From: an uncultured Desulfobacter sp.
Lineage (GTDB): Bacteria > Desulfobacterota > Desulfobacteria > Desulfobacterales > Desulfobacteraceae
Direction of reading: 5' to 3'
Assembly: GCF_963664415.1 (NCBI RefSeq)
Contig: NZ_OY761445.1
Coordinates: forward strand, 2,258,501 to 2,322,500
DNA: 64,000 nucleotides
Below, piece after piece: positions 35,788 through 43,746 of the stretch (positions are counted from its first letter, which is position 1; each line of letters opens with the position of its first letter). The position numbers were made by a program, and so were the translations under genes. Under the pieces are notes generated by a model. It was not told the origin of the DNA. It made no database searches and worked only from the letters and a program-made list of their open reading frames with translations.

Positions 35788-37014
35788 TCACAGAAGGCCG
35801 GAAAGGTCAAAGCTGTCAGATTTGCTCAATGTAACAATGAATCGCTTAAGCAAATCACTGTCAAAACAATGGGACATGCCCTGGTCCCGCAATTTGACCC
35901 TGGCGTCCACCCGCTTAGCCGCCTCTTCTTCAATCATCTGCTGTTCTTTTAAGCGCCGCAACTTAGGGTCTTGCTCATCCCGCACAATGGCCGTCACCGG
36001 CGGTCGGGCATTTTTAGTCACTTCGGCTTCAAAAATCTTTAATGTATCCAGATACGGATTTTTACCTGCCATGATTTTCAAAGCCTCAGCAGGGGTTTTC
36101 CCTTTCTTATAGGGTCTTGCCGAAGTCAGCGCGTCAAACACATCGGCAATATGACAGATTTTGGCCGGCAGGGGAATTTCATCACCAGCCAAGCCACAGG
36201 GATAGCCGCTGCCATCTTCATTTTCATGATGATACAAAATAGCCTGGAGCGTATCATTGGGCAATTTTTTTTCGAACAACAGCGCCATTGCAAAAGCTGG
36301 ATGTGACTGCATCAGGACATACTCAAGGTTGTCCAGTCGTCCAGGTTTGTTGATTACATTTTCAGGAATTTTCACCTTGCCCAAATCATGAAGACACCCG
36401 GCAACGGTCGCCTGAAGAAGAAGCTGTTTTAACTGTTCCCGACCGGGATTGCCGAAAAGATCTGAATTGGCCTTGATGAAAACAGCACATAACCACCCCA
36501 CCTTAACCGAATGGGTGTGGGTGTCATAGTCATGCCCGATCATGGTGGCGATGCCTTTTAAGGATTCTATACCAGACAGAAAATCAAGTGCCTTGGAAAC
36601 AAATTTTTCAAGATGCTCCACGGTTTCACTGATTTTAGCCTGGGGCACAAAAGGAGCGGCAAACGTCTCTTTGATTGCATCCGTGGACAAATTAACTAGT
36701 ATACTTGTTTTTTTCGAAGTAGAAATAGCGTCATTATTGAGGATAAACCCAAGATTCTCTTTTATGTAGGATTTATAATCCTGGGCTTCGGTGTTATGGA
36801 TGTAAATCGTATCCCAGCTCCCCAGCATTTCCTTTAAACGGTCAACCGCAACGGCATCGGTATCCGTAAGCAGACAACGAAACCGAAAAACACCGTTCTG
36901 AGCAGGATACCGTTCAAACAAAGAGAAGTCGGCCAAGGTCGCCGGATTTATGGACAAAGGATCAACGGCAAAAAAGGAACTGCCGTCGTCAAAATATTCC
37001 GGTGCCATACTCAT
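35788..37014 (-). CDS. HD-GYP domain cyclic-di-GMP phosphodiesterase-like protein
   Basis: 408-residue cytoplasmic protein. An N-terminal DUF3391-like region (to about 120) precedes the HD-GYP domain: HDYDTHTHSVKVGWL, LHDLGKVKIPENVINKPG (HD near 208), HPAFAMALLFEKKLPNDTL, YHHENEDGSGYPCGLAGDEI (GYP near 271) and KICHIADVFDALTSARPYKK. All metal-binding residues are visible, so it is likely an active c-di-GMP phosphodiesterase. A GAGAACAT ribosome site precedes the ATG. It is transcribed alone, divergent from the aromatic leader. Confidence 0.9.
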   Translation of the reverse strand: MSMAPEYFDDGSSFFAVDPLSINPATLADFSLFERYPAQNGVFRFRCLLTDTDAVAVDRLKEMLGSWDTIYIHNTEAQDYKSYIKENLGFILNNDAISTSKKTSILVNLSTDAIKETFAAPFVPQAKISETVEHLEKFVSKALDFLSGIESLKGIATMIGHDYDTHTHSVKVGWLCAVFIKANSDLFGNPGREQLKQLLLQATVAGCLHDLGKVKIPENVINKPGRLDNLEYVLMQSHPAFAMALLFEKKLPNDTLQAILYHHENEDGSGYPCGLAGDEIPLPAKICHIADVFDALTSARPYKKGKTPAEALKIMAGKNPYLDTLKIFEAEVTKNARPPVTAIVRDEQDPKLRRLKEQQMIEEEAAKRVDARVKLRDQGMSHCFDSDLLKRFIVTLSKSDSFDLSGLL

Positions 37015-37299
37015 ATCATGTTCTCCTTTCCATGTCGCCGGCCGTTTTTACTGTTGCTTCTTCCATTTACCGGTAACCGCCAACCCGGCTGAATGCAGAC
37101 ATGCGCTCAGATTTAATATTGACCTGCGTGATTTTTTGAATCAATCCCAGATTTTGATTTTAATGTAGTTCTCTTAAAGAACGCGATAATTATAAAATTT
37201 ATTAACAGACATCATTGCGCATGTAAAGCACAATGCCCCGCAGGCCATTGGTGGAACAAAAGCATAGAGACACCCCAAAACGGACTTTTTTTTAGATGT
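37015..37299. other. divergent intergenic region between HD-GYP gene and aro leader
   Basis: About 285 bases without a gene. A small palindrome GTTCT-CTTAA-AGAAC is at 37168-37182. The region is AT-rich from 37130 onward and should contain the HD-GYP promoter on the minus strand. No riboswitch was recognised. Confidence 0.4.
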
Positions 37300-37313
37300 T
37301 TGTTAATTAACAA
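37300..37313. promoter_or_regulatory. palindromic operator candidate upstream of aro promoter
   Basis: Perfect 14-bp palindrome TTGTTAATTAACAA, eight bases upstream of the -35 box. Its placement and symmetry suggest a dimeric repressor or activator site; the binding protein is unknown. Confidence 0.5.
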
Positions 37314-37321
37314 TTAAATGC

Positions 37322-37350
37322 TTGACTCGCCGAAAAAACAAGACTATACA
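37322..37350 (+). promoter_or_regulatory. sigma-70-type promoter for the aro leader
   Basis: -35 TTGACT (37322-37327), 17-base spacer, -10 TATACA (37345-37350). Transcription would start near 37357, about 23 bases before the leader peptide ATG. No other boxes this good lie between the HD-GYP gene and the leader. Confidence 0.7.
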
Positions 37351-37379
37351 ATTTGTTATACATAAATAAGGACTTTCAG

Positions 37380-37457
37380 ATGACCATCCGCAACACAGAC
37401 AATTATTATTTTTATTACAGGTATTATTTTTATACCTGCCTGCCTGTATTGCGCTAA
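37380..37457 (+). CDS. Tyr/Phe-rich leader peptide of DAHP synthase gene
   Basis: 25-codon open frame reading MTIRNTDN, then YYFYYRYYFY, then TCLPVLR. It holds seven Tyr and two Phe codons within ten codons. An AAGGA site is seven bases upstream of the ATG. It is followed by a stem-loop terminator and then the DAHP synthase gene. This is the standard design of amino-acid attenuation: ribosome stalling at Tyr/Phe codons when charged tRNA is scarce would free the downstream antiterminator. CAGGTAT/ATACCTG and CTGCCTG/CAGGCAG provide alternative pairings. Confidence 0.87.
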   Translation: MTIRNTDNYYFYYRYYFYTCLPVLR

Positions 37458-37474
37458 ATAAATCATTTTTTTTA

Positions 37475-37508
37475 AAGCCGCAGGCAGACACCGCCTGCGG
37501 CTTTTTTA
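37475..37508 (+). terminator. attenuator terminator before DAHP synthase gene
   Basis: AAGCCGCAGGC (37475-37485) pairs perfectly with GCCTGCGGCTT (37493-37503) over a seven-base loop, followed by a run of T (37502-37507). The left arm can instead pair with the CTGCCTG repeats at the end of the leader peptide, giving an antiterminator. Confidence 0.9.
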
Positions 37509-37549
37509 TTTGAAGTTTCAGGCGACAAAAGCCCGCGAAAGGAATTGTC

Positions 37550-38596
37550 ATGAAACTGATCAACGATGTAAATGTAGAGTCATTTTTCACTTTAACCTCT
37601 CCGGAAGTCATACGAACAGAGCTGCCTGTACCCGACCAAACGGCGGATAATGTACTTGCCGGTCGCCGGGAAGTTCAGGACATTCTGACAGGCAAAGACA
37701 AGCGATTGATGGTTATTGCAGGCCCCTGCTCCATCCATGACATGGATGCAGCCATGGAGTATGCCCATCGGATGAAGTCCCTGCGCGAAGACGTAAAAGA
37801 TAAAATCAGCTTGATTATGCGGGTCTATTTTGAAAAACCCAGAACCACAGTGGGCTGGAAGGGACTGATCAATGATCCATTTCTGGATTCCTCTCATAAC
37901 ATGGAAGAAGGACTCAGAAGGGCCAGATCCCTGTTGATAGACATCAACGCCTTAGGCCTGCCTGCCGCCACGGAAATTTTAGATCCCATAACCCCCCAGT
38001 ACATTGCCGGCCTTTTAAGCTGGGTAGCCATTGGCGCACGCACCACAGAGTCCCAGACGCACAGGGAGATGGCTTCGGGCCTGTCCATGCCGGTGGGCTT
38101 TAAAAACGGTACCGACGGCAGCCTGACGGCAGCGGTCAACGCCACCCAAGCGGCAAAGGCCCCCCAGCATTTTCTGGGCATTGATCCGGCCGGCAAAACA
38201 GCTGTTGTCACTACCCGGGGCAACCGGTTTTGCCACATTGTCCTGCGCGGCGGTGCCTCTCCCAACTACGACCCCGTATCCGTGGGCAAAGCCCAGGCCC
38301 GGCTCAGAGAAAAAGACCTTTTGGATGCAGTGATCATTGACTGCTCCCATGACAACTCCGGCCAGAAATACACAGGCCAGGCTTTTGTATTTAAAAGCGC
38401 TGTGGACCAAAGACTTGACGGCAATGACAGGATTGTCGGCCTGATGCTGGAAAGCAATCTTAATGAAGGCAATCAAAAATGCAAGTGTGACGGGGATGCA
38501 GACAATCTTAAGTATGGGGTTTCCATTACGGATGAATGCATATCATGGGAAACCACGGAAGAACTTATCCATAACGCGTTTGACAAGTTGCCTTAA
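37550..38596 (+). CDS. 3-deoxy-7-phosphoheptulonate (DAHP) synthase, class I
   Basis: First enzyme of the shikimate pathway, condensing PEP and erythrose-4-phosphate. Motifs: IAGPCSIHD (about 55), PRTTVGWKGLINDP (about 96-109), GARTTESQTHREMASGLSMP (about 162), VGFKNGTDG (about 182) and IDCSHDNSGQKY (about 264). Length 348 matches the E. coli AroF/G/H group. A Tyr/Phe attenuator precedes it, so it is probably the isoenzyme tuned to tyrosine and phenylalanine supply. A GAAAGGAATTGTC ribosome site precedes the ATG. It is monocistronic; the 152-bp inverted-repeat element begins four bases after the stop. Confidence 0.95.
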   Translation: MKLINDVNVESFFTLTSPEVIRTELPVPDQTADNVLAGRREVQDILTGKDKRLMVIAGPCSIHDMDAAMEYAHRMKSLREDVKDKISLIMRVYFEKPRTTVGWKGLINDPFLDSSHNMEEGLRRARSLLIDINALGLPAATEILDPITPQYIAGLLSWVAIGARTTESQTHREMASGLSMPVGFKNGTDGSLTAAVNATQAAKAPQHFLGIDPAGKTAVVTTRGNRFCHIVLRGGASPNYDPVSVGKAQARLREKDLLDAVIIDCSHDNSGQKYTGQAFVFKSAVDQRLDGNDRIVGLMLESNLNEGNQKCKCDGDADNLKYGVSITDECISWETTEELIHNAFDKLP

Positions 38597-38600
38597 ACAT

Positions 38601-38752
38601 TGATGGCGTCGTAAAAAGTCTCCGCCTACTGCGTTATGGCGCCTGACCAGACACTCGACATACTATAGTATGCCTTCGCGCCTGGCCAGTCCCCATGCTT
38701 TGTAGGCGAAGATTTTTACTTAGCCATCGGTTGGATTTTTACGGATTCATCA
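38601..38752. repeat. 152-bp inverted-repeat element, full copy
   Basis: Begins TGATGGCGTCGTAAAAA and ends with TTTTTACGGATTCATCA; the complement of the end, TGATGAATCCGTAAAAA, matches the beginning at 14 of 17 positions. Inside are CGCCTAC/GTAGGCG arms and a central perfect palindrome CATACTATAGTATG, so almost the whole element can fold back. A 53-bp deleted copy is at 32656-32708. No coding capacity. Confidence 0.8.
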
Positions 38753-39029
38753 GCATTAGGATAAACCACGGGAAACGAGGGGATTAATTTGTTTTTTAAA
38801 AAACAGGCGCCATTGTCGGCCATCTAACCGTTCAGTGCTTTCCGTGGTTAGAAATAAATTGCAACAGCCTCGCCGATTGCATTTTTGCGCCCATATCGTC
38901 GCACCTCCAACACAGGGTCGCATTTTTGCACCTACACCTTAACGGTCTTTTTTCACCCCCCCCTTGCCAAAGATATAATACGCCTTACTTTTCAACTCAT
39001 TGCATGTAAGTTCAAAATTAACCATGCAA
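38753..39029. other. gene-free stretch before the orp-like operon
   Basis: About 280 bases with no gene. An inverted pair AACCACGGGAAA (about 38765) / TTTCCGTGGTTA (about 38839) could form a large loop. The block TTGCATTTTTGCG near 38878 partly recurs as TCGCATTTTTGCA near 38925. Nothing else identified. Confidence 0.4.
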
Positions 39030-39045
39030 TGGCACACACTTTGCT
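39030..39045 (+). promoter_or_regulatory. sigma-54 promoter
   Basis: TGGCACACACTTTGCT matches the -24/-12 consensus TGGCAC-N5-TTGCW: GG at 39031-39032 and GC at 39043-39044, ten bases apart. It lies about 75 bases upstream of the ATG at 39120 and in the right orientation. An enhancer-binding activator should be needed; none is encoded in the window. Confidence 0.75.
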
Positions 39046-39119
39046 ATGTTTTAACCCGGAGATTCCTGGAACCAGGGATCTTAAGCAACTTAGATTTAAC
39101 GACACTGGAGATATACAAA

Positions 39120-39503
39120 ATGAAACAGGCGGTATTTGTAAGCAGGGACGAGGCTCAATTTAAAGAACTTGAACAGATGCTGGGTCAACACAGCATTGAA
39201 ATAAAATGGTGCGCAACCGGCAAAGAACTTTTATCCCTGATGACCAATACCCCTAAAGGGCAATGGATTGATCTGGTAATAATGGAAGAAGAGTTGCCGG
39301 ATATGAATGCCAAAGCCCTGGTGGAGGCCGTCACCGCTCAAAGCCCCATGACCAATTGTGCGATTACCGGCACAATGGATAAAAAACAGTTCCATGATTT
39401 TTATGAAGGCTACGGCGTACTGATGCAGTTGCCTGTTCAACCGGGACAAGAAGATGCCGCAAACCTGGAAAACCAATTAAAAAAAATCAGATTTTTGGGA
39501 TAA
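39120..39503 (+). CDS. receiver-domain-like protein of the orp-type operon
   Basis: 127-residue CheY-like fold: QAVFVSRDEAQFKELEQML, SIEIKWCATGKELLSLM, WIDLVIMEEELPDMNAKALVEAV, NCAITGTMDKKQFHDFYEGYGVLMQLPVQP. The position of the phospho-Asp has Glu (VIMEEELPD), so it may be locked or non-phosphorylated. The frame is open upstream to 39000, but the ATG at 39120 has GGAG nine bases before it and a normal receiver start. It lies between the sigma-54 promoter and two MinD-like genes. Confidence 0.75.
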   Translation: MKQAVFVSRDEAQFKELEQMLGQHSIEIKWCATGKELLSLMTNTPKGQWIDLVIMEEELPDMNAKALVEAVTAQSPMTNCAITGTMDKKQFHDFYEGYGVLMQLPVQPGQEDAANLENQLKKIRFLG

Positions 39504-39536
39504 TGGGAAACGCCGGACGGCAAGGAGACAAATTAT

Positions 39537-40397
39537 ATGATTATCAGCATAGCAAGCGGTAAAGGCGGCACAGGCAAAACCACCGTAGCCACCAATCTTT
39601 GCGCAAGCCTTGATGCAGACCTTATGCTTTTAGACTGCGACGTGGAAGAACCCAATGCCCATCTTTTCTTAAATCCAGACATTACCGACACCCAAAAGGT
39701 CAATGCACCTGTGCCCCAAGTGGACAAAAGCCGATGCAATTATTGTAAAAAATGCATGGAGATCTGCCGGTACGGCGCCATTGCCGTAGCCGGAAAAACC
39801 GTGATCACCTTTCCGGAACTTTGTCACTCCTGTGGCGGATGTGCAGTCGTTTGTCCGGAAAAAGCCATCACTGAAATAGACCGATTTATCGGCACGGTTG
39901 AAATAGGCAGCCTGAGTCTGCCCCAGACCCCATCATTCGGCCGGGGTCTCCTGGATATCGGGCAGGTTATGGCGCCACCGGTCATCAGACAGGTGCGGCA
40001 GCTTGAAGGAGAAAAAAAGCTGACCATTATCGATGCCCCGCCGGGCACCTCCTGTCCTGTAATTGCATCCATGAAGGGAACGGATTTTGTGATTCTGGTT
40101 ACCGAACCCACTCCTTTTGGCCTGCATGATCTGACCCTGGCCGTGGAAGCGGTCAAACTGTTAGGCATCCCCTGCGGTCTTGTAATCAACCGGGCAGGTC
40201 TTGGCAATGACGATGTGAAAGACTATGCTCAAAATGAAAGCATACCGGTATTACTTGAAATTCCATTTGATAAGCGCATTGCTTCGGCCTATTCAAAAGG
40301 CGAATTGCTTGTCCATGCATTGCCGGAATACAAAGAGGTATTTAAAGGTCTTTACACATCCATTGAGGCAATCGTGAACCGGAAGGGGGCTGCCTGA
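39537..40397 (+). CDS. MinD/Mrp-family ATPase with inserted 4Fe-4S ferredoxin cysteines (first)
   Basis: 286-residue P-loop ATPase. Deviant Walker A ASGKGGTGKTTVATNLCAS is at residues 5-23. An inserted two-cluster ferredoxin-like region with CNYCKKCMEICRYGAI and CHSCGGCAVVCPEKAI lies near 64-110. The switch region is IDAPPGTSCPVIASMKG (about 163). It resembles DVU2103/DVU2104-type proteins of the Desulfovibrio orp cluster, in which the orange protein complex was linked to cell division. The stop overlaps the next ATG (TGATG). Confidence 0.88.
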   Translation: MIISIASGKGGTGKTTVATNLCASLDADLMLLDCDVEEPNAHLFLNPDITDTQKVNAPVPQVDKSRCNYCKKCMEICRYGAIAVAGKTVITFPELCHSCGGCAVVCPEKAITEIDRFIGTVEIGSLSLPQTPSFGRGLLDIGQVMAPPVIRQVRQLEGEKKLTIIDAPPGTSCPVIASMKGTDFVILVTEPTPFGLHDLTLAVEAVKLLGIPCGLVINRAGLGNDDVKDYAQNESIPVLLEIPFDKRIASAYSKGELLVHALPEYKEVFKGLYTSIEAIVNRKGAA

Positions 40398-41296
40398 TGA
40401 AAGAACTTGTTATTTTAAGCGGCAAAGGCGGAACAGGCAAAACCAGCTTAACATCGGCATTTGCAAGCCTTGCCGAAAATATGATGTTGTGTGATGCGGA
40501 TGTGGATGCAGCAGATCTGCACCTGATTATGGATCCGGATATTCAAGAAACCCATGATTTTGCAGGCGGCTATGAGGCAGAAATTATCCCCGAAAAGTGC
40601 ACCGGCTGCGGCCAGTGTATGGAACTTTGCAGGTTTGACGCAGTTAAACCGGTGGAGGACCAGGGGATATTTCACATCGATGGCCTTGACTGTGAAGGTT
40701 GCGGGGTCTGTGCAGATCTATGCCCTGAATCGGCCATTAAATTTGAGGAAAAAATCTGCGGTCAATGGTTTGCATCAAAGACCCGGTTCGGGGAGATGAT
40801 CCATGCCCGCTTGGGCATTGCCGAAGAAAACTCAGGCAGATTGGTGGCCCTGGTCAGGGATGAGGCAAGAAAACGCGTACTTGCGAACCGCGTGGACCTT
40901 CTGCTCACGGACGGCCCTCCGGGCATTGGGTGTCCGGTGATTGCGTCCATCGGCCAGGCCAACGCAGTCCTCATCGTGACAGAACCCACGGTTTCAGGCA
41001 TTCATGACTTGGAACGTGTGGCCCAGCTGGCAGCCCATTTTAAATTACCGGCCATGATCTGCATCAATAAATACGATTTAAATCCGGATCAGGCCAAGGC
41101 CATTGAGTCCATAGCACAAAAAAGAAGCATGGAATTTGTGGGGAAGATTCCCTTTGATCCGGCATTTACAAAAGCCATGATCCAGGGCAAATCCATCATG
41201 GAAACTCATGGTGACAGTCCTGCCGCCGCACAAATCAAAGAGATCTGGAGCCGGGTTATGGCGCATCCAGCGATGAAGATGGACAGACTTTGTTAA
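40397..41296 (+). CDS. MinD/Mrp-family ATPase with inserted 4Fe-4S ferredoxin cysteines (second)
   Basis: 299-residue paralogue of the preceding gene. Deviant Walker A LSGKGGTGKTSLTSAFAS is at residues 5-22. The two cluster motifs are CTGCGQCMELCRFDAV and CEGCGVCADLCPESAI (about 66-115), and LTDGPPGIGCPVIASIGQ is the switch (about 172). Pairs of such ATPases in tandem are characteristic of anaerobe orp-like clusters and may form a heterodimer that carries or senses Fe-S clusters. It overlaps the first ATPase by one base. Confidence 0.88.
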   Translation: MKELVILSGKGGTGKTSLTSAFASLAENMMLCDADVDAADLHLIMDPDIQETHDFAGGYEAEIIPEKCTGCGQCMELCRFDAVKPVEDQGIFHIDGLDCEGCGVCADLCPESAIKFEEKICGQWFASKTRFGEMIHARLGIAEENSGRLVALVRDEARKRVLANRVDLLLTDGPPGIGCPVIASIGQANAVLIVTEPTVSGIHDLERVAQLAAHFKLPAMICINKYDLNPDQAKAIESIAQKRSMEFVGKIPFDPAFTKAMIQGKSIMETHGDSPAAAQIKEIWSRVMAHPAMKMDRLC

Positions 41297-41344
41297 AAAA
41301 ACTTTTAAGGTTCAATAGACATAAGTAAAGGAGTAGTTAAAATT

Positions 41345-41734
41345 ATGGAAAACGGTAGAATTGCAATCCCCTCCAATGGTGAAGGAGGACTTTCCGGTAC
41401 CCGTGCAGGTCATTTCGGACATTGTGACGTATTCACCTTTGTGGATGTCAAAGACGGAAAAATTGAAACGGTATCCACCATTGCCAACCAGGAACATGCC
41501 CAGGGCGGCTGCATGGTACCTGTCAACCTTCTGGCTGATCATCGGGTGAACGCCCTGATCGTGGGCGGCATCGGCATGCGACCCCTCATGGGTTTCCGTC
41601 AGGTGGGCATTGATGTGTATCATGATGACCAGCGCCCGGATATTGAGCCTGTGGTCATGGACCTGATTGCCGGCAAGCTTGAGCAGATCAGGAATGATCA
41701 GGTATGCGGCGGTGGTGGCGGCGGCGCACAATAA
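41345..41734 (+). CDS. NifX/NifB-like dinitrogenase cofactor-family protein
   Basis: 129-residue protein of the Nitro_FeMo-Co fold, with IAIPSNGEGGLSGTRAGHFGHCDVFTFVDV near the start (HFGHC typical for the family), LLADHRVNALIVGGIGMRP, and a Gly-rich Cys-containing tail (CGGGGGGAQ). Related proteins include the orange protein, which binds a Mo-Cu cluster in Desulfovibrio. It lies in the same direction as the two Fe-S ATPases, about 50 bases downstream. Cofactor binding is inferred from family only. Confidence 0.85.
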   Translation: MENGRIAIPSNGEGGLSGTRAGHFGHCDVFTFVDVKDGKIETVSTIANQEHAQGGCMVPVNLLADHRVNALIVGGIGMRPLMGFRQVGIDVYHDDQRPDIEPVVMDLIAGKLEQIRNDQVCGGGGGGAQ

Positions 41735-41749
41735 TTTATAGGATAAAAA

Positions 41750-42109
41750 ATGAAAATAGCGATCACATCAGCAGGCAAAGATCTTGATGCCCAGGTGGAC
41801 CCCAGATTCGGCAGGGCGGCCTACATCATTGTGGTGGACACAGAAACCCTGGATTTTGAGGTTATTGACAACTCTGAAAATAAAAATGCATTTAAAGGTG
41901 CAGGCATCACAGCGGCCTCGTCCATCTGTGACAAAGGTGCTCAGGTGTTGATCACAGGGTTCTGCGGTCCCAATGCATTCAAGACTCTTGACAGCGCAGG
42001 CGTCAAAGTAGCAAATGATGCCGCAGGTACTATCAGAAGTACGATTGAAGACTATAACGCCGGTAAATTCACGTTTGCCGACGGTGCCAATGCCGAAGGG
42101 CACTGGTAA
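41750..42109 (+). CDS. second NifX/NifB-like cofactor-family protein
   Basis: 119-residue member of the same Nitro_FeMo-Co family: KIAITSAGKDLDAQVDPRFGRAAYIIVVD, AGITAASSICDKGAQVLITGFCGPNAFKTL, then AGTIRSTIEDYNAGKF. It keeps the PRFGRA segment instead of HFGHC. It follows the first member by 15 bases, so the two are probably co-translated. It is a likely counterpart of a small orp-cluster protein. Confidence 0.85.
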   Translation: MKIAITSAGKDLDAQVDPRFGRAAYIIVVDTETLDFEVIDNSENKNAFKGAGITAASSICDKGAQVLITGFCGPNAFKTLDSAGVKVANDAAGTIRSTIEDYNAGKFTFADGANAEGHW

Positions 42110-42236
42110 AATATAATTGACATGGCGCGCATCCTGTCCTGGTGGCATCTTTTTTTACCCCTATCTTACCCCCGTCTCATTTAAGAAGGTGTCACCAGCA
42201 CAGGGTGTGCGCTATTTTTATATAAAAGGAGGATTT

Positions 42237-42491
42237 ATGCCTTTATATGACTTTCATTGTCCGGAATGCAATCGGATCGTTGAACTGCTTATGACCAGCA
42301 GGGATGACCAGGTGGTTTGCCCTGAGTGCGGCTCTACCCGTCTTGAGAAACTCATGGCAGCACACTCAAGCCTTTCGGGCAAATCCGGCAATTCCCGACC
42401 CGGTCCCAATGACACGGCCTGCTGCGGTTCCAGGCCTGGGGAAAAAAGCGGATGTGCAGGACCCGGTTCCTGTTGCGGCAGGACCTTTTAA
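42237..42491 (+). CDS. FmdB-type zinc ribbon protein
   Basis: 84-residue protein: MPLYDFHCPECNRIVELLMTSR, then VVCPECGSTRLEKLM, forming a C4 zinc ribbon as in the FmdB regulatory family. The C-terminal tail is Gly/Pro/Cys-rich (CCGSRPGE, CAGPGSCCGRTF), possibly a second metal site. The ATG at 42237 has AAAGGAGGATTT directly upstream, far better than the earlier in-frame ATG at 42117. Confidence 0.88.
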   Translation: MPLYDFHCPECNRIVELLMTSRDDQVVCPECGSTRLEKLMAAHSSLSGKSGNSRPGPNDTACCGSRPGEKSGCAGPGSCCGRTF

Positions 42492-42498
42492 GACTATT

Positions 42499-43731
42499 TT
42501 GCAGAACACTTCAGCCTTTGAAAAACGGGTAAAACGCCGTATTTCAGCAAGACCCCATGTTTTTTTCGCCGTATGCCCACCGGGCCTTGGCGGCGTTTGT
42601 GAACACGAGGTGTCACAGGTATCCCCAAAAGCACAAGAGATATTCTCAAATCACGATAAAATCAGTGATATTAAGGTGCTTCCCGGGGGAATTGAATTTA
42701 AAACCCGGCTGAAAACCGCCTGCCTGGCCAATATGTTGATGGGATCGGCCACCCGGCTACTCATGCGTTTTGCATCATTCAAGGCAGACGGGTTCAGACG
42801 GCTTGAAGAACAGATTAAAGCCGTTGACTGGGAATTATACCTGCCGGCTGAAACCCTGCCCGATATCAGGGTCACCACCCGCAAGTCACGTCTGTATCAC
42901 TCCAAAGCCATTTCAGACCGGATCAGCCCCATCTTACATGACCGACTTTCTTTAAAGGATGCCTCCCGGCACCATAATACAGGGCCGGGTATATCCCAAA
43001 CCCTGATGGTCCGGGGAGAAAATGACCGATTTGAACTCTCTCTGGACATGTCCGGAACCCCTTTATACAAACGGGGCATCAAAGAAAAAGTTGCCAAAGC
43101 CCCATTGCGTGAAACCCTGGCCTTTGCCATTCTGACCCGGCTGGGCCTGTCGAAAAAAGACACGCTTGTTGACCCCATGTGCGGCTCCGGCACCTTCAGT
43201 CTGGAGGGTGCCATGATGCAGTGTGCACTGCCCCCGGGAGTATTCAGATCCTTTGCCTTTGAAACCTGGCCGGGATTTGAAAAAAAAAGTTTCGCCCATG
43301 CCCGTCACAGGCTTATGGACGCTGCCGGAACGCACATAAATACCCCGAATCTGCCTCCCATTCTGGCACAGGATTTGAGCCAAACAGCCATTGATCATCT
43401 AAAACAGACCTGTTCAGGCCACAGGGTTTTTCAGCGCATCACCCCCGTTTGTGACGATTTTTTCAATATGACACCCCCACCCATTAAAGACAGCCAGGGC
43501 GTGGTGGTCCTGAATCCGCCCTATGGCATCCGCCTGGACAAAAAAAATGATATCTCAGCCCTTTACAAAGAGATCGGACACAAGTTGATTGCCGATTTCA
43601 AAGGATGGCGGGCAGCAATTATCAGCCCGGGTAAAAAAGAATTCCAGGCACTGAACCTGGGTCTATCCACCATGCCTCTTTTCCATGGCGGACTGGATCT
43701 TTATACCGCCATAGGCCGGATCGGCAAGTAA
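42499..43731 (+). CDS. RlmL-like 23S rRNA (guanine-N2) methyltransferase, THUMP + SAM domain
   Basis: rRNA methyltransferase with an N-terminal THUMP-type region (FFAVCPPGLGGVCEHEV; LPGGIEFKTRLKTACLANMLMGSATRLLMRFASF) and a C-terminal Rossmann MTase (LVDPMCGSGTFSLEGAM; VVVLNPPYGIRLD, the N-P-P-Y motif). It matches the N-terminal half of E. coli RlmKL. The frame is open back to 42304, inside fmdB. No ATG lies close to the domain, so TTG at 42499, eight bases after the fmdB stop, is taken (410 residues). The start is uncertain; the function is well supported. Confidence 0.82.
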   Translation: MQNTSAFEKRVKRRISARPHVFFAVCPPGLGGVCEHEVSQVSPKAQEIFSNHDKISDIKVLPGGIEFKTRLKTACLANMLMGSATRLLMRFASFKADGFRRLEEQIKAVDWELYLPAETLPDIRVTTRKSRLYHSKAISDRISPILHDRLSLKDASRHHNTGPGISQTLMVRGENDRFELSLDMSGTPLYKRGIKEKVAKAPLRETLAFAILTRLGLSKKDTLVDPMCGSGTFSLEGAMMQCALPPGVFRSFAFETWPGFEKKSFAHARHRLMDAAGTHINTPNLPPILAQDLSQTAIDHLKQTCSGHRVFQRITPVCDDFFNMTPPPIKDSQGVVVLNPPYGIRLDKKNDISALYKEIGHKLIADFKGWRAAIISPGKKEFQALNLGLSTMPLFHGGLDLYTAIGRIGK

Positions 43732-43746
43732 TACTGACAATCAAAA

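Noticed and set aside
38885..39163. ORF spanning the sigma-54 promoter and the receiver gene start
   Set aside because: Overlaps the promoter and the real gene in another frame; no ribosome site.
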